Shown: positions 9,273-16,576 of the stretch, one piece after another
Numbering within the stretch: position 1 is the first letter of the stretch
How the letters are laid out: every line of letters begins with the position of its first letter
Assembly (NCBI RefSeq): GCF_005887555.1
Contig: NZ_VCIA01000001.1
Span: 62,001-126,000, forward strand
Source of the DNA: Lentibacillus cibarius
GTDB lineage: Bacteria; Bacillota; Bacilli; Bacillales; Amphibacillaceae
Reading direction: 5' to 3'
Length of the DNA stretch: 64,000 bases
Position numbers and translations under genes: made by a program
The notes under the pieces: generated by a model
Database searches by the model: none
Seen by the model: the letters and a program-made list of their open reading frames with translations, nothing else
What the model was told of the DNA's origin: nothing

Positions 9273-9818
9273 CTACATCCTTTCTAACGATTCCAGGTAT
9301 AGTATGGCGTAATTGGTTTTCGCATCATGAATCTTTCGTTCATTCACATATTGCTTTGCTTCTTCTAGCGTTAGTTCCACTCGCTCGACAAATTCATCCT
9401 CATCAGCTGCCGCGGCGTCATCCACCGATTCTATGTTCTTCGTCAAATAAAGGTACATCACCTCATCAGCAAATCCGGGCGAGGTATAAAACGACGTCAC
9501 AAACTGCAAGGAATCTGCCCTATACCCTGTTTCCTCTTCCAGTTCACGCAATGCTGTCACTCGTGGATCTTCGCCGTCTTCCAGTTTTCCGGCCGGTATC
9601 TCTACTAGCGATTTCTCCAGCGGTTTTCGGTATTGTCTCACAAGAACAATCTTATTATCTTTTGTAATTGGGATAACCCCTACCGCCCCGGCATGTCTGA
9701 TAAGTTCTCGCTTGGATGTTTTCCCGTCTGGCAGCCTCACGTCATCTACCTGCAGTTTGACAATTTTACCGTCATATATATGTTCTGTGCGAATGGTTTT
9801 TTCTTCAAATTCCTTCAT
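9273..9818 (-). CDS. nudF: ADP-ribose pyrophosphatase (Nudix hydrolase) NudF
   Basis: A 181-residue Nudix hydrolase that splits ADP-ribose into AMP and ribose-5-phosphate. The Nudix box is complete, running from GKLEDGEDP through RELEEETGY. The ATG at 9818 (MKEFEEKTIRTEHIY) is chosen because AAAGGGGGAA lies 8 bases upstream; a longer reading from 9866 has no such site. The length agrees with B. subtilis NudF (185). It lies upstream of yqxK on the same strand with 4 bases between. Confidence 0.94.
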   Translation of the reverse strand: MKEFEEKTIRTEHIYDGKIVKLQVDDVRLPDGKTSKRELIRHAGAVGVIPITKDNKIVLVRQYRKPLEKSLVEIPAGKLEDGEDPRVTALRELEEETGYRADSLQFVTSFYTSPGFADEVMYLYLTKNIESVDDAAAADEDEFVERVELTLEEAKQYVNERKIHDAKTNYAILYLESLERM

Positions 9819-9875
9819 ATCTGTTTCCCCCTTTAATAGCAGAATCCTTCTTCTATTGTAGCACACCGTAAAACA

Positions 9876-9905
9876 TTGTACTTGTACCGGCCCCTCTTTT
9901 ACAAT
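9876..9905 (+). promoter_or_regulatory. Candidate sigma-A promoter of the aldo/keto reductase gene
   Basis: TTGTAC (9876-9881), an 18-base spacer and TACAAT (9900-9905) precede the gene at 9940. The site lies in the divergent gap to nudF. Confidence 0.55.
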
Positions 9906-9939
9906 GGAATGAAAGGATAACGAATGGGAGGTTCATAAG

Positions 9940-10854
9940 ATGAAAAAGAATCAGCTAGGACAATCGGATTTATATGTTTCTGAGCTGACACTCGGCTGTA
10001 TGTCGCTTGGAACGGACAGCAACCAGGCAAAAGCAATCATTGACCGTGCATTGGATGCTGGCATCAATCATTTGGATACAGCGGATTTGTATAGTTTCGG
10101 CCGAAATGAAGAAATTGTCGGCAGTGCGATAAAGGATAAACGGGATCAGATCATTTTAACAACAAAAGTTGGTAACCATTTTGATAGAGATCAACAGGAC
10201 TGGTTCTGGGATCCATCCAAAGAACATATTGAACAAGGTATCAAGGATAGTCTGCACCGTTTGGGGACGGATTATATCGATTTTTATATGCTCCATGGCG
10301 GAACAATTGACGACCCGATCGATGAAACCATCGAAGCATTTGAAAGCCTAAAATCGGAAGGGCTCATTCGGGCGTACGGCATCTCCTCCATCCGGCCAAA
10401 TGTCATTCGCGAATATGTGCAACGTTCTCATATGGATGCGGTTATGATGCAATATAATATGCTTGACCGCCGTCCTGAGGAAGAAATATTGGATCTTTTG
10501 CACGACAATCAAATCAGTGTTTTAACGCGTGGTCCGCTGGCAAAAGGCATGCTCAGTAATCGCGCAAATGAACAAATTGCTAAAAAAGGAAAAGATGGTT
10601 TTCTTGATTATTCGCATGCTGAACTGAAAACCATTCAGCAAAAACTTGAACAACTTGCCGGTGATGAGTCACTAAATGCGCTTGCATTAACGTATGTACT
10701 GAAGCATCCCGCGGTTGCCAGTGCCGTGTTTGGCGCAAGTTCTATGGAGCAAGTGACGGAAAATACACAATTTGATCCTGCCGTACTAAGTGATGAAATA
10801 TATAGGGAAATACAGGAAATGACTAAACCTGTTAAGTATACCAACCACCGATAG
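9940..10854 (+). CDS. Aldo/keto reductase (YqkF-like)
   Basis: A 304-residue aldo/keto reductase of the TIM-barrel NADPH-dependent family. The AKR features are visible: DAGINHLDTADLYSFGRNEE (catalytic Asp and Tyr, about residues 43-62), Lys in LTTKVGNHF and His in FYMLHGG. It resembles B. subtilis YqkF (306 residues), which also neighbours nudF. The physiological substrate is unknown. GGGAGG precedes the ATG. It is transcribed divergently from nudF. Confidence 0.9.
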   Translation: MKKNQLGQSDLYVSELTLGCMSLGTDSNQAKAIIDRALDAGINHLDTADLYSFGRNEEIVGSAIKDKRDQIILTTKVGNHFDRDQQDWFWDPSKEHIEQGIKDSLHRLGTDYIDFYMLHGGTIDDPIDETIEAFESLKSEGLIRAYGISSIRPNVIREYVQRSHMDAVMMQYNMLDRRPEEEILDLLHDNQISVLTRGPLAKGMLSNRANEQIAKKGKDGFLDYSHAELKTIQQKLEQLAGDESLNALALTYVLKHPAVASAVFGASSMEQVTENTQFDPAVLSDEIYREIQEMTKPVKYTNHR

Positions 10855-10963
10855 TTTCCTTCTTTATAATCATTGGTTGTCAGATTAAAAAAGTGGCATG
10901 AATTATATAAAAGCCATCCCATTTCAGTGAGCGCTTTGGCCAGTTATGCGGGACAAATTTCCA

Positions 10964-10992
10964 TTGATAATAGTTCATAAAGGGCATATAAT
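10964..10992 (+). promoter_or_regulatory. Sigma-A promoter of uvrX
   Basis: TTGATA (10964-10969), a 17-base spacer and TATAAT (10987-10992) form a near-consensus promoter 37 bases before the uvrX ATG. Confidence 0.78.
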
Positions 10993-10996
10993 AATA

Positions 10997-11010
10997 GGAA
11001 CAAATGTTCT
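10997..11010. promoter_or_regulatory. LexA (DinR) SOS box in front of uvrX
   Basis: GGAACAAATGTTCT contains the core GAAC-N4-GTTC of the Bacillus SOS box (CGAACNNNNGTTCG-type). It sits at about +1, immediately after the -10 element, where LexA would block initiation. Confidence 0.78.
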
Positions 11011-11029
11011 TAGTATTGAGGTGTGAACA

Positions 11030-12283
11030 ATGGATTATGCCAACTACCCGCGGAATGATATCCTGTGTATTGATATGCGCTCCTTTTATGCGAGTGTCGA
11101 AGCCGTGAAACGAGGGTTGGATCCAATGACTGCCCAGCTGGCTGTCGTCGGTGACGTGAACAGGCCGGGGAGCATCGTCCTGGCCGCCTCTCCGGCATTA
11201 AAGAAAAAGCACGGCATCAGTAATGTCAGTCGCTTTTTTGAACTGCCTAATGACCCTGACATTGTCATTGCACCGGCACACATGGCAGACTATTTAGCAG
11301 TGTCCATAGAAATCACCAAACTGCTTAACCAGTATGTCCCGAAAGAAGCGATTCATCCGTATTCGGTTGATGAGGTCTGGGTAACGGTGAACGGAATGGA
11401 GAAATTATTTGGCAGCCGGTGGCAAGTTGCCGCTTCCATCAAACGCGATATCCTGGAAAATTTCGGCATCACCTGTTCAATCGGAATAGGTGACAATAAA
11501 TTCCTTGCTAAAGTGGTGATGGACCTATACGCCAAAAAAGAGGGCATAGCAGCATGCACGTATGAAGATGTCCGGGAAAAACTATGGCCACATCCAGTGC
11601 AGGATATTTGGGGAATCGGCCGGCAAATGCAGCGCAATCTAAACCGGATGGGGATTATTACGCTCGGACAGCTCGCTCGTTTTCCGTTTAAGCAATTAAC
11701 AAAACGGTTTGGGATTATGGGGGAACAGTTATATTGGCATGCCTGGGGGGTTGACTTAAGTCCTGTCCTCGGCAACTTTACAAAAACAGAACAAAAAGGA
11801 TTTGGTCATGGCATCTCGTTATTGCGTGATTACTCCAACGATGAAGTAGCTGTCTGTATGCTCGATTTGTGTGAAGAAGTATGCAGAAGAGCACGAACAG
11901 CAAATAAAGCCGGCCGAACCATTCATCTTGGTATAGCTTATTCCAAGACGTCAGGAGGCGGGTTTAGCCGATCGAGGTCCATTCCGCTGCCAACCAATAG
12001 TACCATGGACATGTATCATGTTTGTATGGAGCTGTTTGGTGAATTTTATGACGGAACAAGTGATATAAGACATGTTTATGTAACATTGGGCAATCTGCAT
12101 GACGACTATGGTGATGCGCAATTGAGTTTATTTGAAGACACTGCCGGAAAAAAAGCTATCGGCTACGTGATGGATAACATTCGTGCAACATACGGATCCA
12201 CTGCCATTTTACGTGCTACAAGCTATACAAAAGCGGGAGTTACTATCGACCGAAGCGCAAAAATAGGTGGGCATCAAGCATGA
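11030..12283 (+). CDS. uvrX: Y-family DNA polymerase UvrX (UmuC-like, YqjW type)
   Basis: A 417-residue lesion-bypass polymerase. Catalytic carboxylates are visible: D15 in IDMRSFYASVE and D114-E115 in YSVDEVW. The fingers/palm motif SIGIGDNKFLAKV and a C-terminal clamp-binding peptide QLSLF (about 363-367) follow. The sequence fits the UvrX/YqjW branch rather than DinB. GAGGTG precedes the ATG. A sigma-A promoter with an SOS box lies directly upstream. The YolD-like partner gene often found next to uvrX is not present here. Confidence 0.93.
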   Translation: MDYANYPRNDILCIDMRSFYASVEAVKRGLDPMTAQLAVVGDVNRPGSIVLAASPALKKKHGISNVSRFFELPNDPDIVIAPAHMADYLAVSIEITKLLNQYVPKEAIHPYSVDEVWVTVNGMEKLFGSRWQVAASIKRDILENFGITCSIGIGDNKFLAKVVMDLYAKKEGIAACTYEDVREKLWPHPVQDIWGIGRQMQRNLNRMGIITLGQLARFPFKQLTKRFGIMGEQLYWHAWGVDLSPVLGNFTKTEQKGFGHGISLLRDYSNDEVAVCMLDLCEEVCRRARTANKAGRTIHLGIAYSKTSGGGFSRSRSIPLPTNSTMDMYHVCMELFGEFYDGTSDIRHVYVTLGNLHDDYGDAQLSLFEDTAGKKAIGYVMDNIRATYGSTAILRATSYTKAGVTIDRSAKIGGHQA

Positions 12284-12290
12284 TACCAAT

Positions 12291-12323
12291 CGTCAATTAA
12301 CTCCACCTCACAAAAAATTGACG
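12291..12323. repeat. Small inverted repeat after uvrX
   Basis: CGTCAATT and AATTGACG form a perfect 8-base stem around a 17-base loop. A T-rich stretch (CTTATTTTTCC) follows on the plus strand. It may contribute to termination of uvrX. Confidence 0.4.
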
Positions 12324-12386
12324 TTCATCTTATTTTTCCAGCTCATCTTTATCTATCATTCTTACAAAATCAGTATTTTTATCATG

Positions 12387-12430
12387 AAAACACCCTTTGG
12401 ACAATGATATCCAAAGGGAAGTGTTTTATT
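12387..12430. terminator. Bidirectional terminator between uvrX and thiF
   Basis: AAAACAC-CTTTGGA and TCCAAAG-GTGTTTT form a two-part stem with T runs on both sides. It lies between two convergent genes and can serve both. The rest of 12431-12524 shows no gene. Confidence 0.82.
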
Positions 12431-12524
12431 TCTAAGGGAAGCCCTTGGCGCAATGTCAGCAATTGTGTTGTGGCATAGAATAATACAACCAAAGTCATCT
12501 CATTCATATTCGTTCCACACGTCT

Positions 12525-13541
12525 CTAGGCGAGATATTTGTGATAGAGTGATTTTGCCTTTACTTCATCATTTGTCCCATGCACAAGTACACGACCATCC
12601 TTAAACATCACCATGCGATTCTCACCGGTCTTAAATTGCAATAAAAAGTCATTCTGTTCTACTTTGCCAAGTTTGGATAAGGATGCGGCAACAGTCTCCA
12701 AATCCCTTTGTTCGTTTGCTGCCGGCCGAATTTGCACGGTATCCCGGCCGCAAAGGACTGCAGTCTTCATTTTATTGTCATACGTCAAGAATGGATAAGT
12801 CGCCTCGGATCCGCATGATGAACATGCTGCCTTTTTTACTTTAGAAACGTTGATTGATGCGTGCTGGTTTGTCCATAGATCAAAGGAAATTAATTCACGG
12901 CGTACGTATTCCCAGTTTTCTGTTAATATCTTAAGTGCTTCAGCCGTTTGATGGGCAACGACTAACTGTACAACCGGAGAAATCACCCCTCCCGTATCAC
13001 AGGTCATGCCACCAATAGGAACATCTTCCATCAGACAATGCAGGCATGGTGATGTTCCCGGAATAACGGTAAAACTGACGCCGTAACTGGCAACAATTGA
13101 ACCGTAAATCCATGGAATTGCATATTTCTGCGATATATCATTCATAATCATACGAATGTCAAAATTGTCAGTAGCATCGATGATTAAATCGATCCCATGA
13201 ACAAATTGTTCCATTTCTAAAGGTGTAATATCAACAATGTGTGCGTTAATTTTCACGTCGGAATTGATTGTTTCCAACCGTTTTTTTGCAGCAATTGCTT
13301 TAGGCATATGATTTCTGGCGTCTTCCTCGGTGTATAATTGCTGGCGTTGCAGGTTGCTCCATTCGACATAATCACGATCTGCTATAGTAATAGTGCCAAC
13401 GCCGGACCGGACCAATATTTCCGCATTTCCGGTACCGAGCGCCCCCGCACCAATAACTAATACGTGCTTATTTTGCAGCAGTGCTTGACCTTCCTCGCCA
13501 ATGCCGGAAAATAACATCTGTCTGGAATAGCGTTCCTGCAT
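12525..13541 (-). CDS. thiF: ThiF/MoeB family adenylyltransferase
   Basis: A 338-residue E1-like enzyme that adenylates the C-terminal glycine of ThiS before sulfur transfer. The nucleotide-binding motif LVIGAGALGTGNAEIL (near 30-45), the R-x-x-Q-R contact in NLQRQQL and the zinc cysteines CLHC and CSSC are visible. It is last in the thiamine operon, and its ATG overlaps the thiG stop (TAATG). In other genomes a similar protein serves molybdopterin synthesis; the operon context here favours ThiF. Confidence 0.93.
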   Translation of the reverse strand: MQERYSRQMLFSGIGEEGQALLQNKHVLVIGAGALGTGNAEILVRSGVGTITIADRDYVEWSNLQRQQLYTEEDARNHMPKAIAAKKRLETINSDVKINAHIVDITPLEMEQFVHGIDLIIDATDNFDIRMIMNDISQKYAIPWIYGSIVASYGVSFTVIPGTSPCLHCLMEDVPIGGMTCDTGGVISPVVQLVVAHQTAEALKILTENWEYVRRELISFDLWTNQHASINVSKVKKAACSSCGSEATYPFLTYDNKMKTAVLCGRDTVQIRPAANEQRDLETVAASLSKLGKVEQNDFLLQFKTGENRMVMFKDGRVLVHGTNDEVKAKSLYHKYLA

Positions 13542-14305
13542 TATACACTGATTCCTTCCATTGGACTGCTGGCAGTTGCGTATCGTTTTTTCGGAATACG
13601 CCCTGCCTCATAGCCAAGCCGTCCCGCTCGAACAGCCAGCTTCATCGCTTCAGCCATTTTAACAGGGTGTGCTGCAGCAGAAACCGCTGTGTTCAACAAT
13701 ATACCGTCAGCACCGAGCTCCATTGCCGCCGTTACATCATTAGGGGAACCTATTCCGGCATCAACAATAATAGGAACAGTTGCTTGCTCAATAATTAAGC
13801 TTAAATTAAGAGGATTAATAATACCTTGACCAGAGCCAATCGGTGATGCACCGGGCATAATCGCGTGTGCACCGGCATCGGCAAGCCGTTGGGCGAGCAC
13901 AACATCATCCGACGTGTATGGCAAGACTGTAAACCCTTCCTTTACCAGTTCTTCTGTTGCTTTTAATGTTTCAACAGGATCGGGAAGCAACGTCTTGTCA
14001 CAGCCGATTACTTCCACTTTAATCATGTCACAAAGACCGGACGCTTTCGCCAGCTTTGCCGTACGAACAGCTTCCTCAGCCGTTTTCGCTCCCGCTGTAT
14101 TTGGAAGCAGGCTGTACTTTTCCACGTCAAGTTTCTCCAAAAAGTTTGGCTGTGATGGCTCAAAAATGTTCATCCGTCGTACCGAAAAAGTCAGTACTTC
14201 TGTTTCCGAGACATCCACTGCCTCTTTTTGTGTATCGAAATCCGGATATTTTCCTGTACCTAAAAATAGTCTTGAATGAAATTGTTTATCTCCAATAGTT
14301 AACAT
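13541..14305 (-). CDS. thiG: Thiazole synthase ThiG
   Basis: A 254-residue TIM-barrel enzyme that joins deoxyxylulose-5-phosphate, dehydroglycine and ThiS-thiocarboxylate into the thiamine thiazole. The Schiff-base lysine is K96 in MIKVEVIG. The phosphate-binding segments [20 protein letters not shown] and GRIPKKRYA are present. It lies between thiS and thiF, in operon order. Its substrate deoxyxylulose-5-phosphate is made by Dxs, whose gene is not in this window. Confidence 0.97.
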   Translation of the reverse strand: MLTIGDKQFHSRLFLGTGKYPDFDTQKEAVDVSETEVLTFSVRRMNIFEPSQPNFLEKLDVEKYSLLPNTAGAKTAEEAVRTAKLAKASGLCDMIKVEVIGCDKTLLPDPVETLKATEELVKEGFTVLPYTSDDVVLAQRLADAGAHAIMPGASPIGSGQGIINPLNLSLIIEQATVPIIVDAGIGSPNDVTAAMELGADGILLNTAVSAAAHPVKMAEAMKLAVRAGRLGYEAGRIPKKRYATASSPMEGISV

Positions 14306-14306
14306 C

Positions 14307-14510
14307 TCAACCGCCTCCTACAAATTGTACGAACTCAATTTTGTCACCGTCTGTTATTTGCTTATCAACGTGAGTAGATTTTTCTAAGATATCGCCATTA
14401 TGTTCCACAATGACACCGGGATTCGTGATATTCAAATGCAGCTTGACATCTTCAATCGTTTTCACTGTTTCCGGCACATGTATCTCATTGCCATTTACGT
14501 TTAGCTTCAC
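14307..14510 (-). CDS. thiS: Sulfur carrier protein ThiS
   Basis: A 67-residue ubiquitin-like protein ending in QFVGGG, the Gly-Gly tail that is adenylated by ThiF and converted to a thiocarboxylate. It starts with GTG at 14510 after GGAGGTGAACTC. The GTG overlaps the thiO stop (GTGA). One base separates it from thiG. Confidence 0.96.
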   Translation of the reverse strand: MKLNVNGNEIHVPETVKTIEDVKLHLNITNPGVIVEHNGDILEKSTHVDKQITDGDKIEFVQFVGGG

Positions 14511-15628
14511 GAGTTCACCTCCTCCAAAAGCTTACGGTCAATCGCAAACGTATCATCAACTGGTTTGCCTTCTAATAAGTCAGCTACAAGTATACCTGTA
14601 ATCGGACTAAGCAGAATCCCATTCCGAAAATGGCCGGCTGCAACAGATAAGCCATTTACATGAGGGCACCTACCAATGTAAGGTAAGTCGTCACCTGTTT
14701 GCGGTCGGATACCTGCCCAAGCATTTTCCCATTTGGCCTCCTTCAACGCCGGAATCATGTTTGTAGCATTTGCTATCAGGCCTGACAAGCCATGCAAATG
14801 TACAGTTTGATCGAAATCACCGGGCTTTTGTGTGGCGCCAATGATCAACCTTCCTCCAGACTTTGGTACAATGTAACCATTTGTCAGAAAGATACTAGAG
14901 GATATCATTTGCTGATCATGCTGAACTGCAAAACATTCCCCTTTCACAGGATAAACATCTAGTGATTCACCGGCTTTTTGGAGGATGTGGCTGCTCCATG
15001 CTCCACCTGCAACAACTATTTCCTCGGCATAATAGGTACCGGCAGTAGTTTTGACCCCAATAATACGATTATCTTTCCGTATAAAACTGTCGACTTTCGT
15101 ATATTCCAGCATATCTGTACCTAAAACAGCGGCCGATTGAGCAAAAGCTTTAGACAATAGCGGCGCAGAAACCTGTCCGTCATTCGGTATATAGAAACCA
15201 CCTAAGGCAGCAGCAGAAAGTTCCGGTTCTTTCATCCTTATTTTTTCTGCCGATAACCATTCCGCCTCTTGCCCCATCGATCGCTGTAGTGCTGCAACAG
15301 ATTTTAAATGGGTAAGTTCATCTTCTGTTTGGGCCACTTTTAAAATACCGGTTTGTTTGAGTTCGATATCTATGCCGGAGAGGGATTTTAGTTCCTCAGC
15401 TACCACCGGAAACATCGCCCTGCTTTGTTGGGCCAATGGAAAAAGCTGATGATCACCTTCCAGTTCTGACTGCGCACCTAACATTCCTGCTGCCGCGCTG
15501 GAGGCCTTTTTCGCCATCCCATCTTTTTCAATGATCAGCACTTGCATGTTTCGTTTACTTAGTTGATATGCAATGGAACTTCCCATCACTCCCCCGCCAA
15601 CGATAATTGCGTCATAATGCTGTTTCAT
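14507..15628 (-). CDS. thiO: Glycine oxidase ThiO
   Basis: A 373-residue FAD-dependent oxidase that converts glycine to dehydroglycine for thiazole synthesis. The dinucleotide fold is at the N-terminus (AIIVGGGVMGSSIAYQLS), and DAO-family motifs WENAWAGIRPQTGDDLPYIG and VAAGHFRNGILLSP are near the C-terminus. The ATG at 15628 follows GGGGGAAT and overlaps the tenI stop (ATGA). The length matches B. subtilis ThiO (369). Confidence 0.95.
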   Translation of the reverse strand: MKQHYDAIIVGGGVMGSSIAYQLSKRNMQVLIIEKDGMAKKASSAAAGMLGAQSELEGDHQLFPLAQQSRAMFPVVAEELKSLSGIDIELKQTGILKVAQTEDELTHLKSVAALQRSMGQEAEWLSAEKIRMKEPELSAAALGGFYIPNDGQVSAPLLSKAFAQSAAVLGTDMLEYTKVDSFIRKDNRIIGVKTTAGTYYAEEIVVAGGAWSSHILQKAGESLDVYPVKGECFAVQHDQQMISSSIFLTNGYIVPKSGGRLIIGATQKPGDFDQTVHLHGLSGLIANATNMIPALKEAKWENAWAGIRPQTGDDLPYIGRCPHVNGLSVAAGHFRNGILLSPITGILVADLLEGKPVDDTFAIDRKLLEEVNS

Positions 15629-16233
15629 TTTATTCCCCCTGCTAGACATTCTTGATATTTCTTCACAGCTTTCAGTGGATCTCGCGCCAGCAAAATTCCT
15701 GACAAAACCGCAATACCACTGGCACCACTTTGCAAAACAAGTTGAGCATTTTCGGGCGTTATTCCGCCAATGGCAATAACGGGTGCCGTTGTGTTATGGG
15801 TAACTTCCTCCAGTTGTTTCACCCCTCTAGGTGCTATTCCTGGTTTTGAACCGGTTTCAAAGATATGCCCATAAATGAGATAATCTGCACCATGACCGGC
15901 GGCATCAATAGCTTCCTTAACTGAATGAACCGAACAGCCAACGCGCAAGTGACGATAGAATTTTTTTACCTCCGTTACGTCCATGCTTTCATTGGTAAGC
16001 TGAATTCCATATGTTTTCATCACGTGTGCTACATTAACACGAGTGTTCACAACGAGTTTGTTACGGGGAACACCTTCTTCAATAAGTAAATCAATTGCTT
16101 CTATCATTTCATTATCTGTCCACGAAGGTTCGCGGAGATGAACGAAGTCTATATATGGATGTATATCCTTTATAATCGACACAAATTGCGCTCTAGTCTG
16201 TTGCCCGGTCGAAATCACATGAAGCTCTTTAAT
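15625..16233 (-). CDS. tenI: Thiazole tautomerase TenI (possible AUU start)
   Basis: A ThiE-like TIM barrel of about 200 residues. In thiamine synthesis TenI aromatises the thiazole product of ThiG. Visible motifs: FVHLREPSW, VHSVKEAIDAAGHGADYLIYGHIFETG and PVIAIGGITPENAQL. First gene of the operon behind the TPP riboswitch. The start is unclear. Frame and spacing from AGGGAGGGG point to an ATT codon at 16233 (IKELHVISTG); the first in-frame GTG (16218) is 22 bases from the site. An AUU start or a base error are both possible. Confidence 0.88.
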   Translation of the reverse strand: MKELHVISTGQQTRAQFVSIIKDIHPYIDFVHLREPSWTDNEMIEAIDLLIEEGVPRNKLVVNTRVNVAHVMKTYGIQLTNESMDVTEVKKFYRHLRVGCSVHSVKEAIDAAGHGADYLIYGHIFETGSKPGIAPRGVKQLEEVTHNTTAPVIAIGGITPENAQLVLQSGASGIAVLSGILLARDPLKAVKKYQECLAGGIK

Positions 16234-16266
16234 CGCAACCCCTCCCTTTCGGACGTTCAGCTAAAC

Positions 16267-16305
16267 ACAAAAAACCACTTTCCTGTATCAATCCGGAAAG
16301 TGGTT
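16267..16305 (-). terminator. Riboswitch-controlled intrinsic terminator of the thi operon
   Basis: AACCACTTTCC and GGAAAGTGGTT form an 11-bp stem (16305-16273). TTTTTTGTG follows on the minus strand. Its 5' arm CCACTTTCC is also complementary to the 3' end of the riboswitch (GGGAAGTGG), so the two pairings exclude each other. This supports control by transcription termination. Confidence 0.9.
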
Positions 16306-16340
16306 AGCTCGGTAATTTAATAGATAAACGACCTCGTCCC

Positions 16341-16436
16341 ACCACTTCCCTGCGCCGGTATTAACCGTGTCAAGTTCAAAGAGTCCCAAAGTCAAGCACT
16401 TTGATCTCAGCCTTTTAGAAAGGCACCCCTAGTGGA
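16341..16436 (-). ncRNA. TPP riboswitch (THI element)
   Basis: On the minus strand the conserved elements occur in order: CCACTAGGGGTGCC, then CTGAGATC, ACTCTTTGAACTTGACACGG, TTAATACCGGCGCAGGGAAGTGG. These match the THI-box core (GGGGTGC, CTGAGA, the CCTTTGAACCTGA pyrophosphate helix and TAATGCCAGCGTAGGGA). The closing P1 helix pairs CCACT with AGTGG. It lies between a sigma-A promoter and the terminator in front of tenI. Confidence 0.97.
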
Positions 16437-16464
16437 AATCGCAAAATTATTAAGTTATGAATTA

Positions 16465-16493
16465 AATTTATCACGAAGATTTTAAAATGTCAA
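16465..16493 (-). promoter_or_regulatory. Sigma-A promoter of the thiamine operon
   Basis: The minus strand reads TTGACA (16493-16488), a 17-base spacer and TAAATT (16470-16465). The promoter is about 30 bases upstream of the TPP riboswitch. Confidence 0.82.
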
Positions 16494-16576
16494 TTAAATA
16501 TTTTGTCCTCATAGTTCAACGTAACTAATCGTTAAAAAAGTATAGCAAAAGGTGGGCGGTCTCTAACTACGCTTTT

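Noticed and set aside
16500..16576. Terminator after carB
   Set aside because: T-rich stretches are present but I could not find a stable stem next to one.
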